DNA of 64,000 nt from Gymnodinialimonas ulvae (GTDB lineage: Bacteria; Pseudomonadota; Alphaproteobacteria; Rhodobacterales; Rhodobacteraceae): the NCBI RefSeq assembly GCF_037543845.1, contig NZ_JBBIFX010000001.1, positions 1,054,001 through 1,118,000 on the forward strand, read 5' to 3'. The notes under the pieces were generated by a model. It was given only the letters and a program-made list of their open reading frames with translations. It did not search any database and had not been told where the DNA came from. Made by a program: the position numbers and the translations under genes. The first letter of the stretch is position 1; every line of letters begins with the position of its first letter. Below, piece after piece: positions 1 to 8,505 of the stretch.

Positions 1-1346
1 ACAAGTGAGGCCGCGCGGTTGGCGTTTTGGTTAATCTGCACCAGATCCGCGTAGTCCTGATCGCCTTGATCATGGCGCAGCAGTAGCAGGTCGCAATGCC
101 CGGTAATCGCGGTCAAAAGGTTGTTGAAATCATGCGCCACACCACCCGCAAGTTCGCCGATTGCCTGCATTTTCTGACTTTGGACGAACTGCTGTTCCAG
201 CGTTTTCAACTCGGTCGCGTCATGCAGCACCGCCAGAAGCGACGGGCCGGTGCCATCCACGATCCGGCTCAGCGAGATCTGCAGGAACGTCTCATCCTTG
301 CGTAATTTCGCGCGCGCAACCTCGGCGCGGTTCGGGATGCGTTCGGCCAGCGTATCGGCCACCCAGTCGTTAACGGGTCGGCCCAGGTTTTCGACGAATT
401 GCGACAATGGCCCGCTCGCTTCGGCGGATATGCCAAGCAGCGTCTGCGCATTCTGGTTGGAGGCCAGAAGCTCCCCCTCCGCGCCGATATGCAACAGCGC
501 GACAGGCAGCGACTCGAAGGCCCGCGCCGCGACTGAAGCGGCGGGCGGCTCTGACAGGCCCGGCACCGCGTAGACCTCTCGGCGGCCGTCCTTGGCACGC
601 ACGACAATCGGGATCACCTCGATCTTACCATCCGCGCCCTGCAGGCTCGACCGACGCCCCGCGACAAGCGGTTGTTCGGGAAACACATCTTCAAGATCCG
701 TGGCCCGGCGCCCCAGCACATCGCGCATCGCGGCATTCATCGACAGGACCGTGTCATGGCTGCTGACCACCATCATCGGCAGCCCGATCGACTCGCCATG
801 GCGCGCATGCGCATCGGCCAGGTCGTCCAGTCGCCAGATCACGCCGCCGCGCATCCGATGCGCCGCCAGCCGGACCGTGCCGCGTGGCGTGACCACAACT
901 TCGTGGGACGACGGCCGTCGCCCGATGGCCGTTTCCTGCCGGAACACGACAGCAGCCGCATTGGGCAAGACGCTGCCGATGGCGCGGGCCACCGACGCGC
1001 CGCGCCGATCGCCGAAACGCCGCTCCGCCGCATCGTTCTGCAACAGGATCGCGCCGGTGTCGTCAGTGCAAAGGCAAGGCGAGGGATCGTGTTCGATCAG
1101 CTCCATCGCCGATCGAAACGTGCTCCGCGCGCGCCACATCCGCCAGCCGTCGCGCAGGGCCACCAGAACGGCCGCGGACAGGCAACCGCCGGTCACCGCC
1201 ATCAGGCCAAAGCGCACCTCCGGGCCCGGTGCGAAAAGCGTGGAAACGCCGGTCACAAGGCCGAACACCAGCAGCATGATCGGCTGTGTGAACGGGCGAA
1301 TGCCGCGCATATGGGTAAAGCCGGTGTTTGCGGCCTCGTCTGTCAA
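1..1346 (-). CDS. cckA: Cell-cycle hybrid sensor histidine kinase CckA, N-terminal part (runs off left edge)
   Basis: About 448 residues are visible and the frame is open at the window edge. Two hydrophobic segments near the N-terminus (about residues 19-38 and 45-62) are followed by PAS-like sensor regions and then the dimerisation/H-box with QSQKMQAIGELAGG and VAHDFNNLL, the phospho-acceptor His lying near residue 405. The text after it (ITGHCDLLLLRHDQGD) is the CckA signature in alphaproteobacteria, so the missing C-terminus should hold the ATPase and receiver domains. CckA feeds phosphate through ChpT to CtrA, which in Rhodobacterales controls motility and gene transfer agents. I chose the TTG at 1346 because an AGGCGAGGG ribosome site lies just upstream; the first in-frame ATG is at 1310 and lacks one. 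A CtrA-type box lies about 80-95 bases upstream. Confidence 0.85.
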   Translation of the reverse strand, partial: MTDEAANTGFTHMRGIRPFTQPIMLLVFGLVTGVSTLFAPGPEVRFGLMAVTGGCLSAAVLVALRDGWRMWRARSTFRSAMELIEHDPSPCLCTDDTGAILLQNDAAERRFGDRRGASVARAIGSVLPNAAAVVFRQETAIGRRPSSHEVVVTPRGTVRLAAHRMRGGVIWRLDDLADAHARHGESIGLPMMVVSSHDTVLSMNAAMRDVLGRRATDLEDVFPEQPLVAGRRSSLQGADGKIEVIPIVVRAKDGRREVYAVPGLSEPPAASVAARAFESLPVALLHIGAEGELLASNQNAQTLLGISAEASGPLSQFVENLGRPVNDWVADTLAERIPNRAEVARAKLRKDETFLQISLSRIVDGTGPSLLAVLHDATELKTLEQQFVQSQKMQAIGELAGGVAHDFNNLLTAITGHCDLLLLRHDQGDQDYADLVQINQNANRAASL

Positions 1347-1425
1347 AACCAACCCTCGCCTTTGGTCGGGGCAAGCCACGCGCTGCATGCGGACCCGCGT
1401 TGTCCCCAAGAGGTGTCTCAAAAAG

Positions 1426-1441
1426 GTTAACAATGGTTTAA
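1426..1441 (-). promoter_or_regulatory. CtrA-type box upstream of cckA
   Basis: Read on the minus strand this is TTAA, seven bases (ACCATTG), then TTAAC, an exact match to the full CtrA consensus TTAA-N7-TTAAC. It lies between rsmB and cckA, 80-95 bases before the TTG start of cckA. CtrA control of its own upstream kinase would form a feedback loop. The match is seen directly; binding is inferred. Confidence 0.5.
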
Positions 1442-1460
1442 GAATGCCTGATCGTCAGGC
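1441..1460 (-). terminator. Weak terminator-like hairpin over the rsmB stop codon
   Basis: GCCTGA and TCAGGC pair around a 3-base loop, with the rsmB TGA in the stem, and ATTCTT follows on the minus strand. The stem is short and the T-tract imperfect, so this is only a weak candidate for ending the guaB-rsmB transcript before the cckA promoter region. Confidence 0.3.
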
Positions 1461-2627
1461 CTGTGGCGAGTCTTCTTGCCGCCGGAGGATCGCGGAGAAG
1501 AACCCGTCCGAGGCGGTGATCGGCGTATCGAGGCGGCGCGCGCTGCACTGCCAGCCCGGGCGCCGGGTCAAAAACGCCTCGATCTGAGCGTCGTTTTCGG
1601 CCCGAAACAGCGAACAGGTCATGTAAACAAGCTGCCCACCGGGGGCCACGAGATCGGCGGCCTGGTCCAGGATTTCCGCCTGCACCCGCAAGAGATCGGC
1701 GAGCGCGTCGCGGGTCAGGCGCCATTTCGCCTCCGGGTCGCGCCGCCAGGTCCCGCTGCCGGAACAGGGCACATCCGTCAGCACCAGATCGAACGGGCCG
1801 GACGTCGCCAGAGCCTCCGGGGCGAGCGTGTCGATCCGCACCCCGGCGCGGGCGGCACGGGCGGGCAAATCCGCCATCCGTCGCGGCAGCGCATCATGGG
1901 CAAGGATCCGGGCGTCGCTTCGGTCGGCAAGCGCCAGCGCCTTGCCGCCGCCCCCCGCACAGAAATCCAACACCGTGCCCGTCTGCGACAGATCGAGCCG
2001 CGCAACCGCCCAATGCGGCGAGAGGTCCTGGATCTCGACCAAACCGTCTTGATACGCGCGCCCGTTGCGCAGCCGCCGTTCCCCGTCATCGACCCGAAGG
2101 GCGGTCGGCAGGTCGGGATGGGGCGTGGCGGTGACACCATCGGCGGCCAGTGCCTCCGCCGCCTCCCGGGGCGTGGTTTTGCGGCGATTGACGCGCAGCC
2201 ACAGCGGCGCGCGGTCCTGCAGATGATCCAGCGTTCCATCGGAAACGAGCGTGGGCTCCAGTTCCGCCAACATCCATTGGGGGACGTCGGGATGCGGGAG
2301 CGACGGCTGCGCGCCCGTGGTCCGCTCGTCCGCCGTCAACGGCGGCGGGGCGTGGCCCTCTCCGGTGAAAACCGCGTCCGTGTCGCGTGCTGCGCTGCGC
2401 AGCCAGCCAAGGATCAGCGCCCGGCCCGTTTCGCCGCCGCCGAGCGCCGCGCAGGAGGTTTTGCGCCGCAGCACGCCGTAGACGATGTCGCGCACCGCCG
2501 CGCGGTCTTTCGATCCGGCATACCGCGCGCCTCGCGCCCACCGCGTCAGCGCCTGCTCGACCGGAGCCCCGTCAAGCCAAGCATCCACGATCCCGATGGC
2601 AGCGGCATATCGCGCAGCGTCGCGCAT
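1455..2627 (-). CDS. rsmB: 16S rRNA (cytosine-C5) methyltransferase RsmB-like (NOL1/NOP2/Sun family)
   Basis: This 390-residue protein methylates C5 of a cytosine in 16S rRNA (C967 in E. coli numbering) using S-adenosylmethionine. The N-terminal about 60 residues look like the NusB-type RNA-binding domain of RsmB (KDRAAVRDIVYGVLRR). The catalytic domain has the SAM loop DFCAGGGGK at residues 222-229 and both family cysteines: DVPCSGSG (Cys288) and MTCSL (Cys338), one forming the covalent adduct and the other releasing it. It starts 36 bases after the guaB stop and is probably co-transcribed with it. RsmB and RsmF paralogues are hard to separate by eye; the NusB-like N-terminus favours RsmB. 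Confidence 0.85.
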   Translation of the reverse strand: MRDAARYAAAIGIVDAWLDGAPVEQALTRWARGARYAGSKDRAAVRDIVYGVLRRKTSCAALGGGETGRALILGWLRSAARDTDAVFTGEGHAPPPLTADERTTGAQPSLPHPDVPQWMLAELEPTLVSDGTLDHLQDRAPLWLRVNRRKTTPREAAEALAADGVTATPHPDLPTALRVDDGERRLRNGRAYQDGLVEIQDLSPHWAVARLDLSQTGTVLDFCAGGGGKALALADRSDARILAHDALPRRMADLPARAARAGVRIDTLAPEALATSGPFDLVLTDVPCSGSGTWRRDPEAKWRLTRDALADLLRVQAEILDQAADLVAPGGQLVYMTCSLFRAENDAQIEAFLTRRPGWQCSARRLDTPITASDGFFSAILRRQEDSPQA

Positions 2628-2663
2628 CCTAATGCATCACATGAAGAACGTCACGCAACCTTT

Positions 2664-4118
2664 TCATCCTGCGCGGTAATTCGGGCTTTCACGCGTGATC
2701 TGCACATCGTGTACATGGCTTTCCTTCAAGCCAGACCCGGTGATCCGCACGAATTGGCAATTCTGCCGCATCTCATCGACCGTGCCGCAGCCGGTGTAGC
2801 CCATCGCCGCGCGCAGACCACCGATCAACTGGTGCACCACGGTCCCGGCGGAGCCTTTGTAGGGCACCTGCCCTTCGATGCCCTCGGGCACCAGCTTGTC
2901 GGAGGCGGCGTCCTTTTGGAAATAACGATCAGCCGAGCCACGCGCCATCGCACCGAGCGAGCCCATGCCGCGATAGGATTTGTAGCTGCGGCCCTGGAAC
3001 AGGATCACTTCGCCGGGGCTTTCGTCGGTGCCTGCGATCATCGAGCCAACCATGGCGCAATGCGCCCCCGCCGCGATGGCCTTGGCGAAATCGCCGGAGA
3101 ATTTGATTCCGCCATCGGCGATGACCGGGGTGCCGGTTTTCAGGGCCTCTTCCGCGCAATCGGAGATCGCGGTGAGCTGCGGCACGCCAACGCCTGCCAC
3201 AATCCGCGTGGTACAGATCGACCCCGGCCCGATGCCGACCTTGATCGCATCCGCGCCCGCGTCGATCAGGGCGCGGGTCGCCTCGGCGGTGGCGACGTTG
3301 CCAGCGACGACTTGCACCTCGTTCGACAGACCCTTCACCCGCGAGACCGCGTGGGCGACACCCTCAGAATGGCCGTGGGCGGTGTCGATCACGATCAGGT
3401 CGCAGCCCGCATCAATCAGCGCCTCGGAGCGCTCGAACCCGGCGTCGCCAACCGTGGTGGCCGCCGCCACGCGCAGACGGCCCAGAGGATCCTTGCAGGC
3501 CTGCGGGTTCAGGACCGCCTGTTCGGTGTCTTTCAGGGTCAGAAGGCCGGTCAGTTTGCCCTCTGCATTCGTCACCAGCAGCTTTTCGATGCGCCGCGCC
3601 TTCATCAGGCTGATCGCTTCGTCGCGGTCGGCCGGTTCGCGCAGGATGGCGAGGTCGTCGGAGGTCATCATCACGCGCACCGGCGTGTCGTCGTGATTGG
3701 CAAAGCGCATGTCGCGGTTGGTGACGATGCCGAGCACACGGCGGGCCGCGTCGATGACCGGAAAGCCGGAGAACCCATAGCGCTCCATCAAGTCCTTCGC
3801 ATCGGCGAGCGTCTGATCGGGGGTCAGGGTGACGGGGTTGTAGACGATGCCGCTCTCGAACCGTTTGACGCGGCGCACCTCGCGCGCCTGCGCCTCGGTA
3901 TCGAGGTTGCGGTGGATCACGCCCATGCCGCCGGCCTGAGCCATGGCGATGGCCATGCGCGCCTCGGTCACGGTGTCCATGGCCGAGCTGAGCAACGGGA
4001 TGTTGAGCGCGATGGTTTTCGTCACCTGGGTGCGGGTGTCGGCATCCGATGGCAGGACCGAGCTTTTGCCCGGCACAAGGAGAACATCGTCAAATGTGAG
4101 GGCCTCGCGAATCTCCAT
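2664..4118 (-). CDS. guaB: Inosine-5'-monophosphate dehydrogenase
   Basis: GuaB oxidises IMP to XMP with NAD+, the committed step of GMP synthesis. The 484-residue protein opens with the typical ALTFDDVLLVP, has two tandem CBS domains at about residues 93-200 (NPVTLTPDQTLADA and later KARRIEKLLVTN), and then the catalytic loop GIGPGSICTTR with the nucleophilic Cys at 302. The frame extends 11 codons further upstream, but the ATG at 4118 has AAGGAG eight bases before it and gives the normal family N-terminus. It lies downstream of rlmE, separated by 257 bases that hold a hairpin-rich repeat, so it likely has its own promoter. It is followed by rsmB. Confidence 0.95.
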   Translation of the reverse strand: MEIREALTFDDVLLVPGKSSVLPSDADTRTQVTKTIALNIPLLSSAMDTVTEARMAIAMAQAGGMGVIHRNLDTEAQAREVRRVKRFESGIVYNPVTLTPDQTLADAKDLMERYGFSGFPVIDAARRVLGIVTNRDMRFANHDDTPVRVMMTSDDLAILREPADRDEAISLMKARRIEKLLVTNAEGKLTGLLTLKDTEQAVLNPQACKDPLGRLRVAAATTVGDAGFERSEALIDAGCDLIVIDTAHGHSEGVAHAVSRVKGLSNEVQVVAGNVATAEATRALIDAGADAIKVGIGPGSICTTRIVAGVGVPQLTAISDCAEEALKTGTPVIADGGIKFSGDFAKAIAAGAHCAMVGSMIAGTDESPGEVILFQGRSYKSYRGMGSLGAMARGSADRYFQKDAASDKLVPEGIEGQVPYKGSAGTVVHQLIGGLRAAMGYTGCGTVDEMRQNCQFVRITGSGLKESHVHDVQITRESPNYRAG

Positions 4119-4243
4119 CAGGGCGTCTCCTTGGAGGGTGTCGGTTGGCACGTCCCTATCCCATGGGGTGCGGCGCGGGGCAAGGACGAAATGTGGTGTG
4201 CCCTGCGGGGCGGAGGGATTGCGCCGCCTTCGGCGTCGCCGGT

Positions 4244-4329
4244 GGCAAGGTTCCGAGGGAACCTTGCCAAGGGGGCGCTGCCCCCCGTCCTACGGACTCC
4301 CCCCGAGGTATTTTTGACCAATGGAAGAC
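4244..4329 (+). repeat. Composite intergenic repeat element, copy 1
   Basis: Two hairpins, GGCAAGGTTCC/GGAACCTTGCC (11 bp, 3-base loop, 4244-4268) and GGGGGC-GCT-GCCCCC (4271-4285), are followed by the core CCCCCCGAGGTATTTTTG and then ACCAATGGAAGA. Related cores recur at 25.3, 37.6, 59.6 and 59.8 kb. This copy lies between rlmE (stop at 4376) and guaB, so it is in the 3' flank of rlmE. Function unknown; transcript-end processing or termination is an inference. Confidence 0.7.
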
Positions 4330-4375
4330 AGGGCGCGGCTGCAAGGACGCCCAAAAGGGCCAAGCCGGCGCGCGT

Positions 4376-5077
4376 TCAGCCCTTGAAGCCGGTGGCCACG
4401 ACGAATTTCTCGGAACTGTCGGAGCGCGACGCGCCCGGTTTGACGTTGGAGACCTTCTTGAACCGTTGTTTGAGGGTCTGTTGCAGCGTGCCTTCCGCGC
4501 CGCCCGCCAGCACCTTGGCCACGAAGGTGCCGCCCGGCTCCAGCACGTCGAAGGCCAACTCAGCCGCCGCTTCGCACAGCGCGATGATGCGCATGTGGTC
4601 CGTCTGTTTGTGGCCCGACGCGGAGGCGGCCATGTCGGACATCACCACATCGGCGGGGCCGCCGAGCCATGCCTTGACCTTGTCATCGGCGCCGTCTTCC
4701 ATGAAGTCGAGCTGGTGCAATTCGCAGCCTGCGATCGGCTCCATCTCTTGCAGGTCGAGTCCGATGATGCGGCCCACGGCCTTGCCGGATTTCTCGCCCA
4801 GGGCATTCACGCGGCGCGCGGCCACCTGGCACCAGCCGCCGGGCGCACAGCCCAGGTCAACGACCCGCGCACCGGGCACAAGAAAGCGGTATTTGTCGTC
4901 GAGTTCCAGGATCTTGTAGGCCGCCCGCCCGCGGTAGCCGTCGCGTTTGGCGCGCGCCACATAGGGGTCGTTGAGTTGCCGTTCGAGCCAGCGGGTCGAG
5001 CTGAGCTTGCGGCCGCGCGCGGTCTTGACTTTGACCTTCAGGTCCCGCTGCCCGCGTCCGCTTGTGTTCTTTACCAT
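4376..5077 (-). CDS. rlmE: 23S rRNA (uridine-2'-O)-methyltransferase RlmE (FtsJ/RrmJ)
   Basis: RlmE methylates the 2'-OH of U2552 in the A-loop of 23S rRNA during late 50S assembly. The 233-residue protein has a basic N-terminal tail (KVKVKTARGRK), the SAM motif DLGCAPGGW at residues 74-82, and the family K-D-K-E tetrad: Lys in AAYKILE, Asp in VVMSDMAAS, Lys in FVAKVLAGG and Glu in SSEKFVVATGF. The frame continues 15 codons upstream, but the ATG at 5077 follows GGGAG at normal spacing and gives the expected start. It begins 16 bases after the stop of the PPOX protein and forms a tight run with it and ppx. Confidence 0.92.
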   Translation of the reverse strand: MVKNTSGRGQRDLKVKVKTARGRKLSSTRWLERQLNDPYVARAKRDGYRGRAAYKILELDDKYRFLVPGARVVDLGCAPGGWCQVAARRVNALGEKSGKAVGRIIGLDLQEMEPIAGCELHQLDFMEDGADDKVKAWLGGPADVVMSDMAASASGHKQTDHMRIIALCEAAAELAFDVLEPGGTFVAKVLAGGAEGTLQQTLKQRFKKVSNVKPGASRSDSSEKFVVATGFKG

Positions 5078-5093
5078 AACAGGCTCCCGGGGC

Positions 5094-5738
5094 TTATTCG
5101 TCGTAAAGCCGGTTCTCGTCATTGTGTTTCAGGCGCTTCTCCACGGCCTCAAGCGGTACGTCAAGCGCCTGCAACCGGCCCTGATCGTGGATCGCCTCGG
5201 CATAGCTCGGCAGCGCATCGACCGGTCCCGCCGCCTCGCGCCGCCACAGCCCTGATCTAAGCACCGCCTTGCCGCAATGGAAGAACGCCTCTTCCACATG
5301 GGCTACAATCGCGAAGTCCGGCACGCGGCCCTTGATCGCCATCGCCTCACGCAGGCCCGCGTCGCGCACCACCTGCGCGGATCCGTTCACGCGCAGGACC
5401 TCGTTGCGCTTGGGCACGAAAAACACCAGCCCGATGCGCCCGGTCTCAAGGATATTGCGGAACCCCATGAACAGGTGATTTCCGGGCCGGTCGGGAATGG
5501 CCAGCGTTTGCGCATCTACCACCGTCACGAAGCCTGGCGGATCGCCCTTGGGCGAGGCATCGAGGCGGCCAGCCGCATCGACGGTCGACATCACCAGAAA
5601 TGGGGAATGGGCGATCCAGACGCGACAATGGTGGTCGATGTGGTCGATCACCTTGTGCTGCTGCGCGATATGTACACCGTCGATCACGGCGCGGACTTCG
5701 GCCTCGGACGTGACGGGGTCGGTCGGTGTGTAGGCCAC
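5094..5738 (-). CDS. Pyridoxamine 5'-phosphate oxidase-fold FMN-binding protein (MSMEG_1061-like)
   Basis: This 214-residue protein has the split-barrel PPOX core: CRVWIAHSPFLVMSTVDAAGRLDASPKG, in which the SPKGD turn contributes to FMN binding, then DRPGNHLFMGFRNI and the strand GLVFFVPKRNEVLRVNG. It matches the group often named MSMEG_1061 or DR2398 type rather than true PdxH, because it is not built around a pyridoxal phosphate site. The substrate is unknown; relatives act on flavins, F420 or haem-like ligands. It begins two bases after the ppx stop and is followed 16 bases later by rlmE, so the three genes are probably one transcript. Confidence 0.8.
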   Translation of the reverse strand: MAYTPTDPVTSEAEVRAVIDGVHIAQQHKVIDHIDHHCRVWIAHSPFLVMSTVDAAGRLDASPKGDPPGFVTVVDAQTLAIPDRPGNHLFMGFRNILETGRIGLVFFVPKRNEVLRVNGSAQVVRDAGLREAMAIKGRVPDFAIVAHVEEAFFHCGKAVLRSGLWRREAAGPVDALPSYAEAIHDQGRLQALDVPLEAVEKRLKHNDENRLYDE

Positions 5739-5740
5739 GC

Positions 5741-6916
5741 TTAATACGGGCCGTCTTCCAGCACGCCATCGCGGCTCATCTGCGCATAAAGCAACCCCTC
5801 GCGCAGGCCGCGGTCGGCGACGCTCAACCGATCCGTGGGCCAGGCGCGCAGCAGCGCCTGCAGGATCGCGGCTCCCGACATGATCAGGGTCTGCCGGTCG
5901 CGCCCGATGCGCGGGTCGCGGCGGCGGCCTTCGGGGCCAAGGGCGAGGTAGCCATTGATCACCGTGTCAATCTGATCGGAGGTCATGCGCAGCCCGTCGA
6001 CCTTGTTGCGGTCGTAGCGGCGCAGGCCCAGATGCGAGGCCGCAACCGTCGTCACCGTGCCGGAGGTGCCGATGATCTGGAAGCCTTCGCGGGCCTGTTC
6101 GGCGGCATCGTCATAGGGCGAGAATTCGGCCAGTTGCTCCTCGAAATACCAACTCATCAAGGCAAAACGCGCGCCGTCATCGGCGACATCGTCATAAAGG
6201 TCCTTCAACGTGGCGACGCCAAGCGGGATGGAGATCCAGTCGACCACCTTGGCGCGCGGAAACACGTCGTCGGCATTGTCGAACCCGTGGTGCAGCCGCA
6301 TGATCGCCTTGGGGCGTTCGAGTTTCGGCACACGGGAGAGGTCGATCCAGACCAGCTCGGTGGAGCCGCCGCCGATATCGACCACCAGAAGCTGCTCGGT
6401 GCGGGTCGAGACCAGCGGCGCACAGGATACAACGGCCAGCCGCGCCTCTTCCTCGGGCTCGATGATGTCGAGTTGCAGGCTGGTCTCGCGCCGCACCAGA
6501 TTGATGAACTCGGACGCATTGGTGGCCCGTCGGCAGGCCTCCGTCGCGACCAGTCGCGCGCGTTCCACCCGATGTTTGCTCAGCTTTTTCTGGCAGATCT
6601 TGAGTGCGCCCACGGCGCGGGCCATGGACGCACGGCCCAACCGACCCGACGCCTCCAACCCCTGCCCCAGCTGCACGGATTTCGAAAACGAATCCACCAC
6701 GTGCAACTGGCTGCCCTTGGGCTGCGCAATCAACATGCGGCAGGAATTCGTGCCCAGATCGAGCGCGGCATAAAGATCATCGGGGTCGGGACCCGACTTC
6801 CGGGCCGACGCGGGGCGCCGCTCAACAGAGGGTATGGCACCCGGCTCGGACTTCGGCGTCACGGGCGCCACGGGTCTGGGGAACGGTCCATCCCCGCCAG
6901 AGCGCTCACGCGACAT
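5741..6916 (-). CDS. ppx: Ppx/GppA family exopolyphosphatase / guanosine pentaphosphatase
   Basis: The family removes terminal phosphates from polyphosphate or converts pppGpp to ppGpp. After a proline-rich, probably disordered N-terminus of about 45 residues comes the ASKHA core: YAALDLGTNSCRMLIA (phosphate-1 loop), the activating glutamate region IEPEEEARLA, and the second phosphate loop VVDIGGGSTELVW. At 391 residues it lacks the C-terminal HD-type region of long E. coli Ppx, and alphaproteobacterial single-copy members are of this length. The ATG at 6916 was preferred over one 25 codons upstream because the upstream stretch is unlike the family. It heads the ppx-PPOX-rlmE run. Confidence 0.85.
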   Translation of the reverse strand: MSRERSGGDGPFPRPVAPVTPKSEPGAIPSVERRPASARKSGPDPDDLYAALDLGTNSCRMLIAQPKGSQLHVVDSFSKSVQLGQGLEASGRLGRASMARAVGALKICQKKLSKHRVERARLVATEACRRATNASEFINLVRRETSLQLDIIEPEEEARLAVVSCAPLVSTRTEQLLVVDIGGGSTELVWIDLSRVPKLERPKAIMRLHHGFDNADDVFPRAKVVDWISIPLGVATLKDLYDDVADDGARFALMSWYFEEQLAEFSPYDDAAEQAREGFQIIGTSGTVTTVAASHLGLRRYDRNKVDGLRMTSDQIDTVINGYLALGPEGRRRDPRIGRDRQTLIMSGAAILQALLRAWPTDRLSVADRGLREGLLYAQMSRDGVLEDGPY

Positions 6917-7202
6917 GGGGCACCGCCATTTCGATTGCAAAGTTATAAACAGCGTAGCGTGTTCACGGATTTGAAACAATGGGCGATCCATGGTGGCTTC
7001 ATGTTCTTCTTGAAAATTTCGGGCGGACCGGCCCCTCGCCCCTGCCGCGCTGACGCTTTACGATGGGCTGCACTGGCAATGGCGTCGTTTTGCGGGCCGC
7101 GCATGTCGAAAACAGGACCGGCGCGCGCGCGACGCGCGCCTATGGTGCGCAAAACCACCTGCGCGCCGAGTCGGATGTGCCGCAACGGGAAGGAACCGGA
7201 AC
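6917..7202. other. Divergent intergenic region between ppx and the one-carbon cluster
   Basis: This 286-base spacer must hold promoters in both directions. At about 7003-7022 the minus strand reads CCCGAAATTTTCAAGAAGAAC, distantly like the core of the dispersed element but without its GC hairpin. I see no gene, tRNA or clear operator. Confidence 0.5.
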
Positions 7203-7514
7203 ATGGCTGCGATCACCCACGTCTTCTGGCGCGATATCCCCGCGCAAGTCATTGTCGGCAAGGGCCGGACGGGCGCGAAGATGCCGCTGCCCGAGCGGTT
7301 CGAGCAGGCGATTGACCGCGCCGCGATGAAGGTGGGCGCGAAGGATGACGATGCCTATCTTGCGGGCTTTCACCGCGTTGTGGTGGGCGAGGCGCAGGGT
7401 GATCTGAAGGACGCCGCCGCCGCCGAGGCCGCAGCCCTTGATGCCGCGTATGACAATGCCCGCCTGAAGTCCCTGATCGAGGCCGAGGGATACGCCCCCT
7501 CGACCGCGCCCTGA
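7203..7514 (+). CDS. Small 'virulence factor' family protein (Pfam Virulence_fact type)
   Basis: This 103-residue protein begins AAITHVFWRDIPAQVIVGKGR and matches the short conserved family labelled virulence factor, whose molecular role is not established. It has no signal peptide or membrane segment, is rich in Ala, Asp and Arg, and carries a conserved GAKDDDAYLAGFHR stretch. It sits 37 bases before a MetF-like reductase and the corrinoid methyltransferase, all on one strand, and this neighbourhood recurs in Rhodobacterales. The context suggests a helper in one-carbon or B12 metabolism rather than virulence; that is inference. AAGGAACC precedes the ATG at 7203. Confidence 0.75.
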   Translation: MAAITHVFWRDIPAQVIVGKGRTGAKMPLPERFEQAIDRAAMKVGAKDDDAYLAGFHRVVVGEAQGDLKDAAAAEAAALDAAYDNARLKSLIEAEGYAPSTAP

Positions 7515-7551
7515 TCGCCCTGTCCCACAAATGAGCCTCCGGGAGACACTC

Positions 7552-8493
7552 ATGTCGCTTCTCAACTTCCGCAAGGCCGCGCCTGCGCCCGACACGACCG
7601 CCCCAACGCCCGAGATGGAGGCGCTTTTGCAGGGCTATTCCATCGAGGTGATGCCGCGCACCGCGCAGAAGGTCGATGATTTCCGCGCGCTTCTGCCCCA
7701 AGGCACCCGCGTCTACATCGCCCATATCGAGGGCACACCGATCGACGACATGGTCGCCACCGCCGCGCGCCTGCGCGCCGAGGGCTTTGATCCGATGCCG
7801 CATTTCCCCGCACGCATCATCCGCGACGTCGCCACGCTTGAGGACTGGATCGCGCGCTACCGCGGCGAGGCCGACATCACCCAGGCGCTTTTGCTGGCCG
7901 GTGGCGTGGACAAGCCCCATGGTGATTTCCATTCCTCCATGCAGCTCATGGAAACCGGGCTTTTCGACAAGGCCGGTGTGACCCGCCTCCATGTCGCGGG
8001 CCATCCCGAAGGCAACCGCGATATCGATCCCGATGGCGGCGATGCGATGGTGTCCGAGGCGTTGCGCTGGAAACAGGATTTCGCCAACCGCAGCGATGCG
8101 CAGATGGCGCTGGCCACGCAGTTCCTGTTCGAGGCCGAGACCGCGATCACATGGGCCGACCGCCTGAAGGCCGAGGGCATCACCTTGCCGATCCACCTTG
8201 GCATTGCGGGCCCCGCGAAGCTGCAGACGCTGATCAAATTCGCCATCGCCTGCGGGGTGGGTAAATCGCTTTCGGTGCTGCAGAAACGCGCCAAGGACGT
8301 CACCAAGCTCCTGCTGCCGTTCGAGCCGGGCGAGATCATGGGTGATCTGGCCGCCCACAAGGCCGCCAATCCCGATAGCCTGATCGAGGCGATCCACTTC
8401 TTCCCGCTTGGCGGCATCAAGACCAATGCCAAATGGGCCATCGCCAATGGCGGGGCCTCGACGGTGCCTGCCAATCCCGACGCTGACATCTAG
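7552..8493 (+). CDS. MetF-like methylenetetrahydrofolate reductase
   Basis: The 313-residue protein resembles the flavin-dependent TIM barrel of 5,10-methylenetetrahydrofolate reductase, which makes 5-methyl-tetrahydrofolate. Recognisable parts include PHFPARIIRD, ALLLAGGVDKPHGDF and the phosphate-binding strand RLHVAGHPEGNRDI, corresponding to the FAD-binding VAGYPE-type motif of MetF. It is a divergent member, and its flavin and NADH preference cannot be read. The ATG at 7552 follows GGGAG at good spacing and is preferred over 7531. It lies 12 bases before the methyltransferase that would use its product, which makes a substrate hand-off likely. Confidence 0.82.
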   Translation: MSLLNFRKAAPAPDTTAPTPEMEALLQGYSIEVMPRTAQKVDDFRALLPQGTRVYIAHIEGTPIDDMVATAARLRAEGFDPMPHFPARIIRDVATLEDWIARYRGEADITQALLLAGGVDKPHGDFHSSMQLMETGLFDKAGVTRLHVAGHPEGNRDIDPDGGDAMVSEALRWKQDFANRSDAQMALATQFLFEAETAITWADRLKAEGITLPIHLGIAGPAKLQTLIKFAIACGVGKSLSVLQKRAKDVTKLLLPFEPGEIMGDLAAHKAANPDSLIEAIHFFPLGGIKTNAKWAIANGGASTVPANPDADI

Positions 8494-8505
8494 GACATCC
8501 CGCAC

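Noticed and set aside
1476..4919. Open frame of 1147 codons on the plus strand
   Set aside because: It is antisense to rsmB, guaB and part of rlmE; the text is His/Gly/Arg-rich with no domain, as expected from GC-rich shadow frames.
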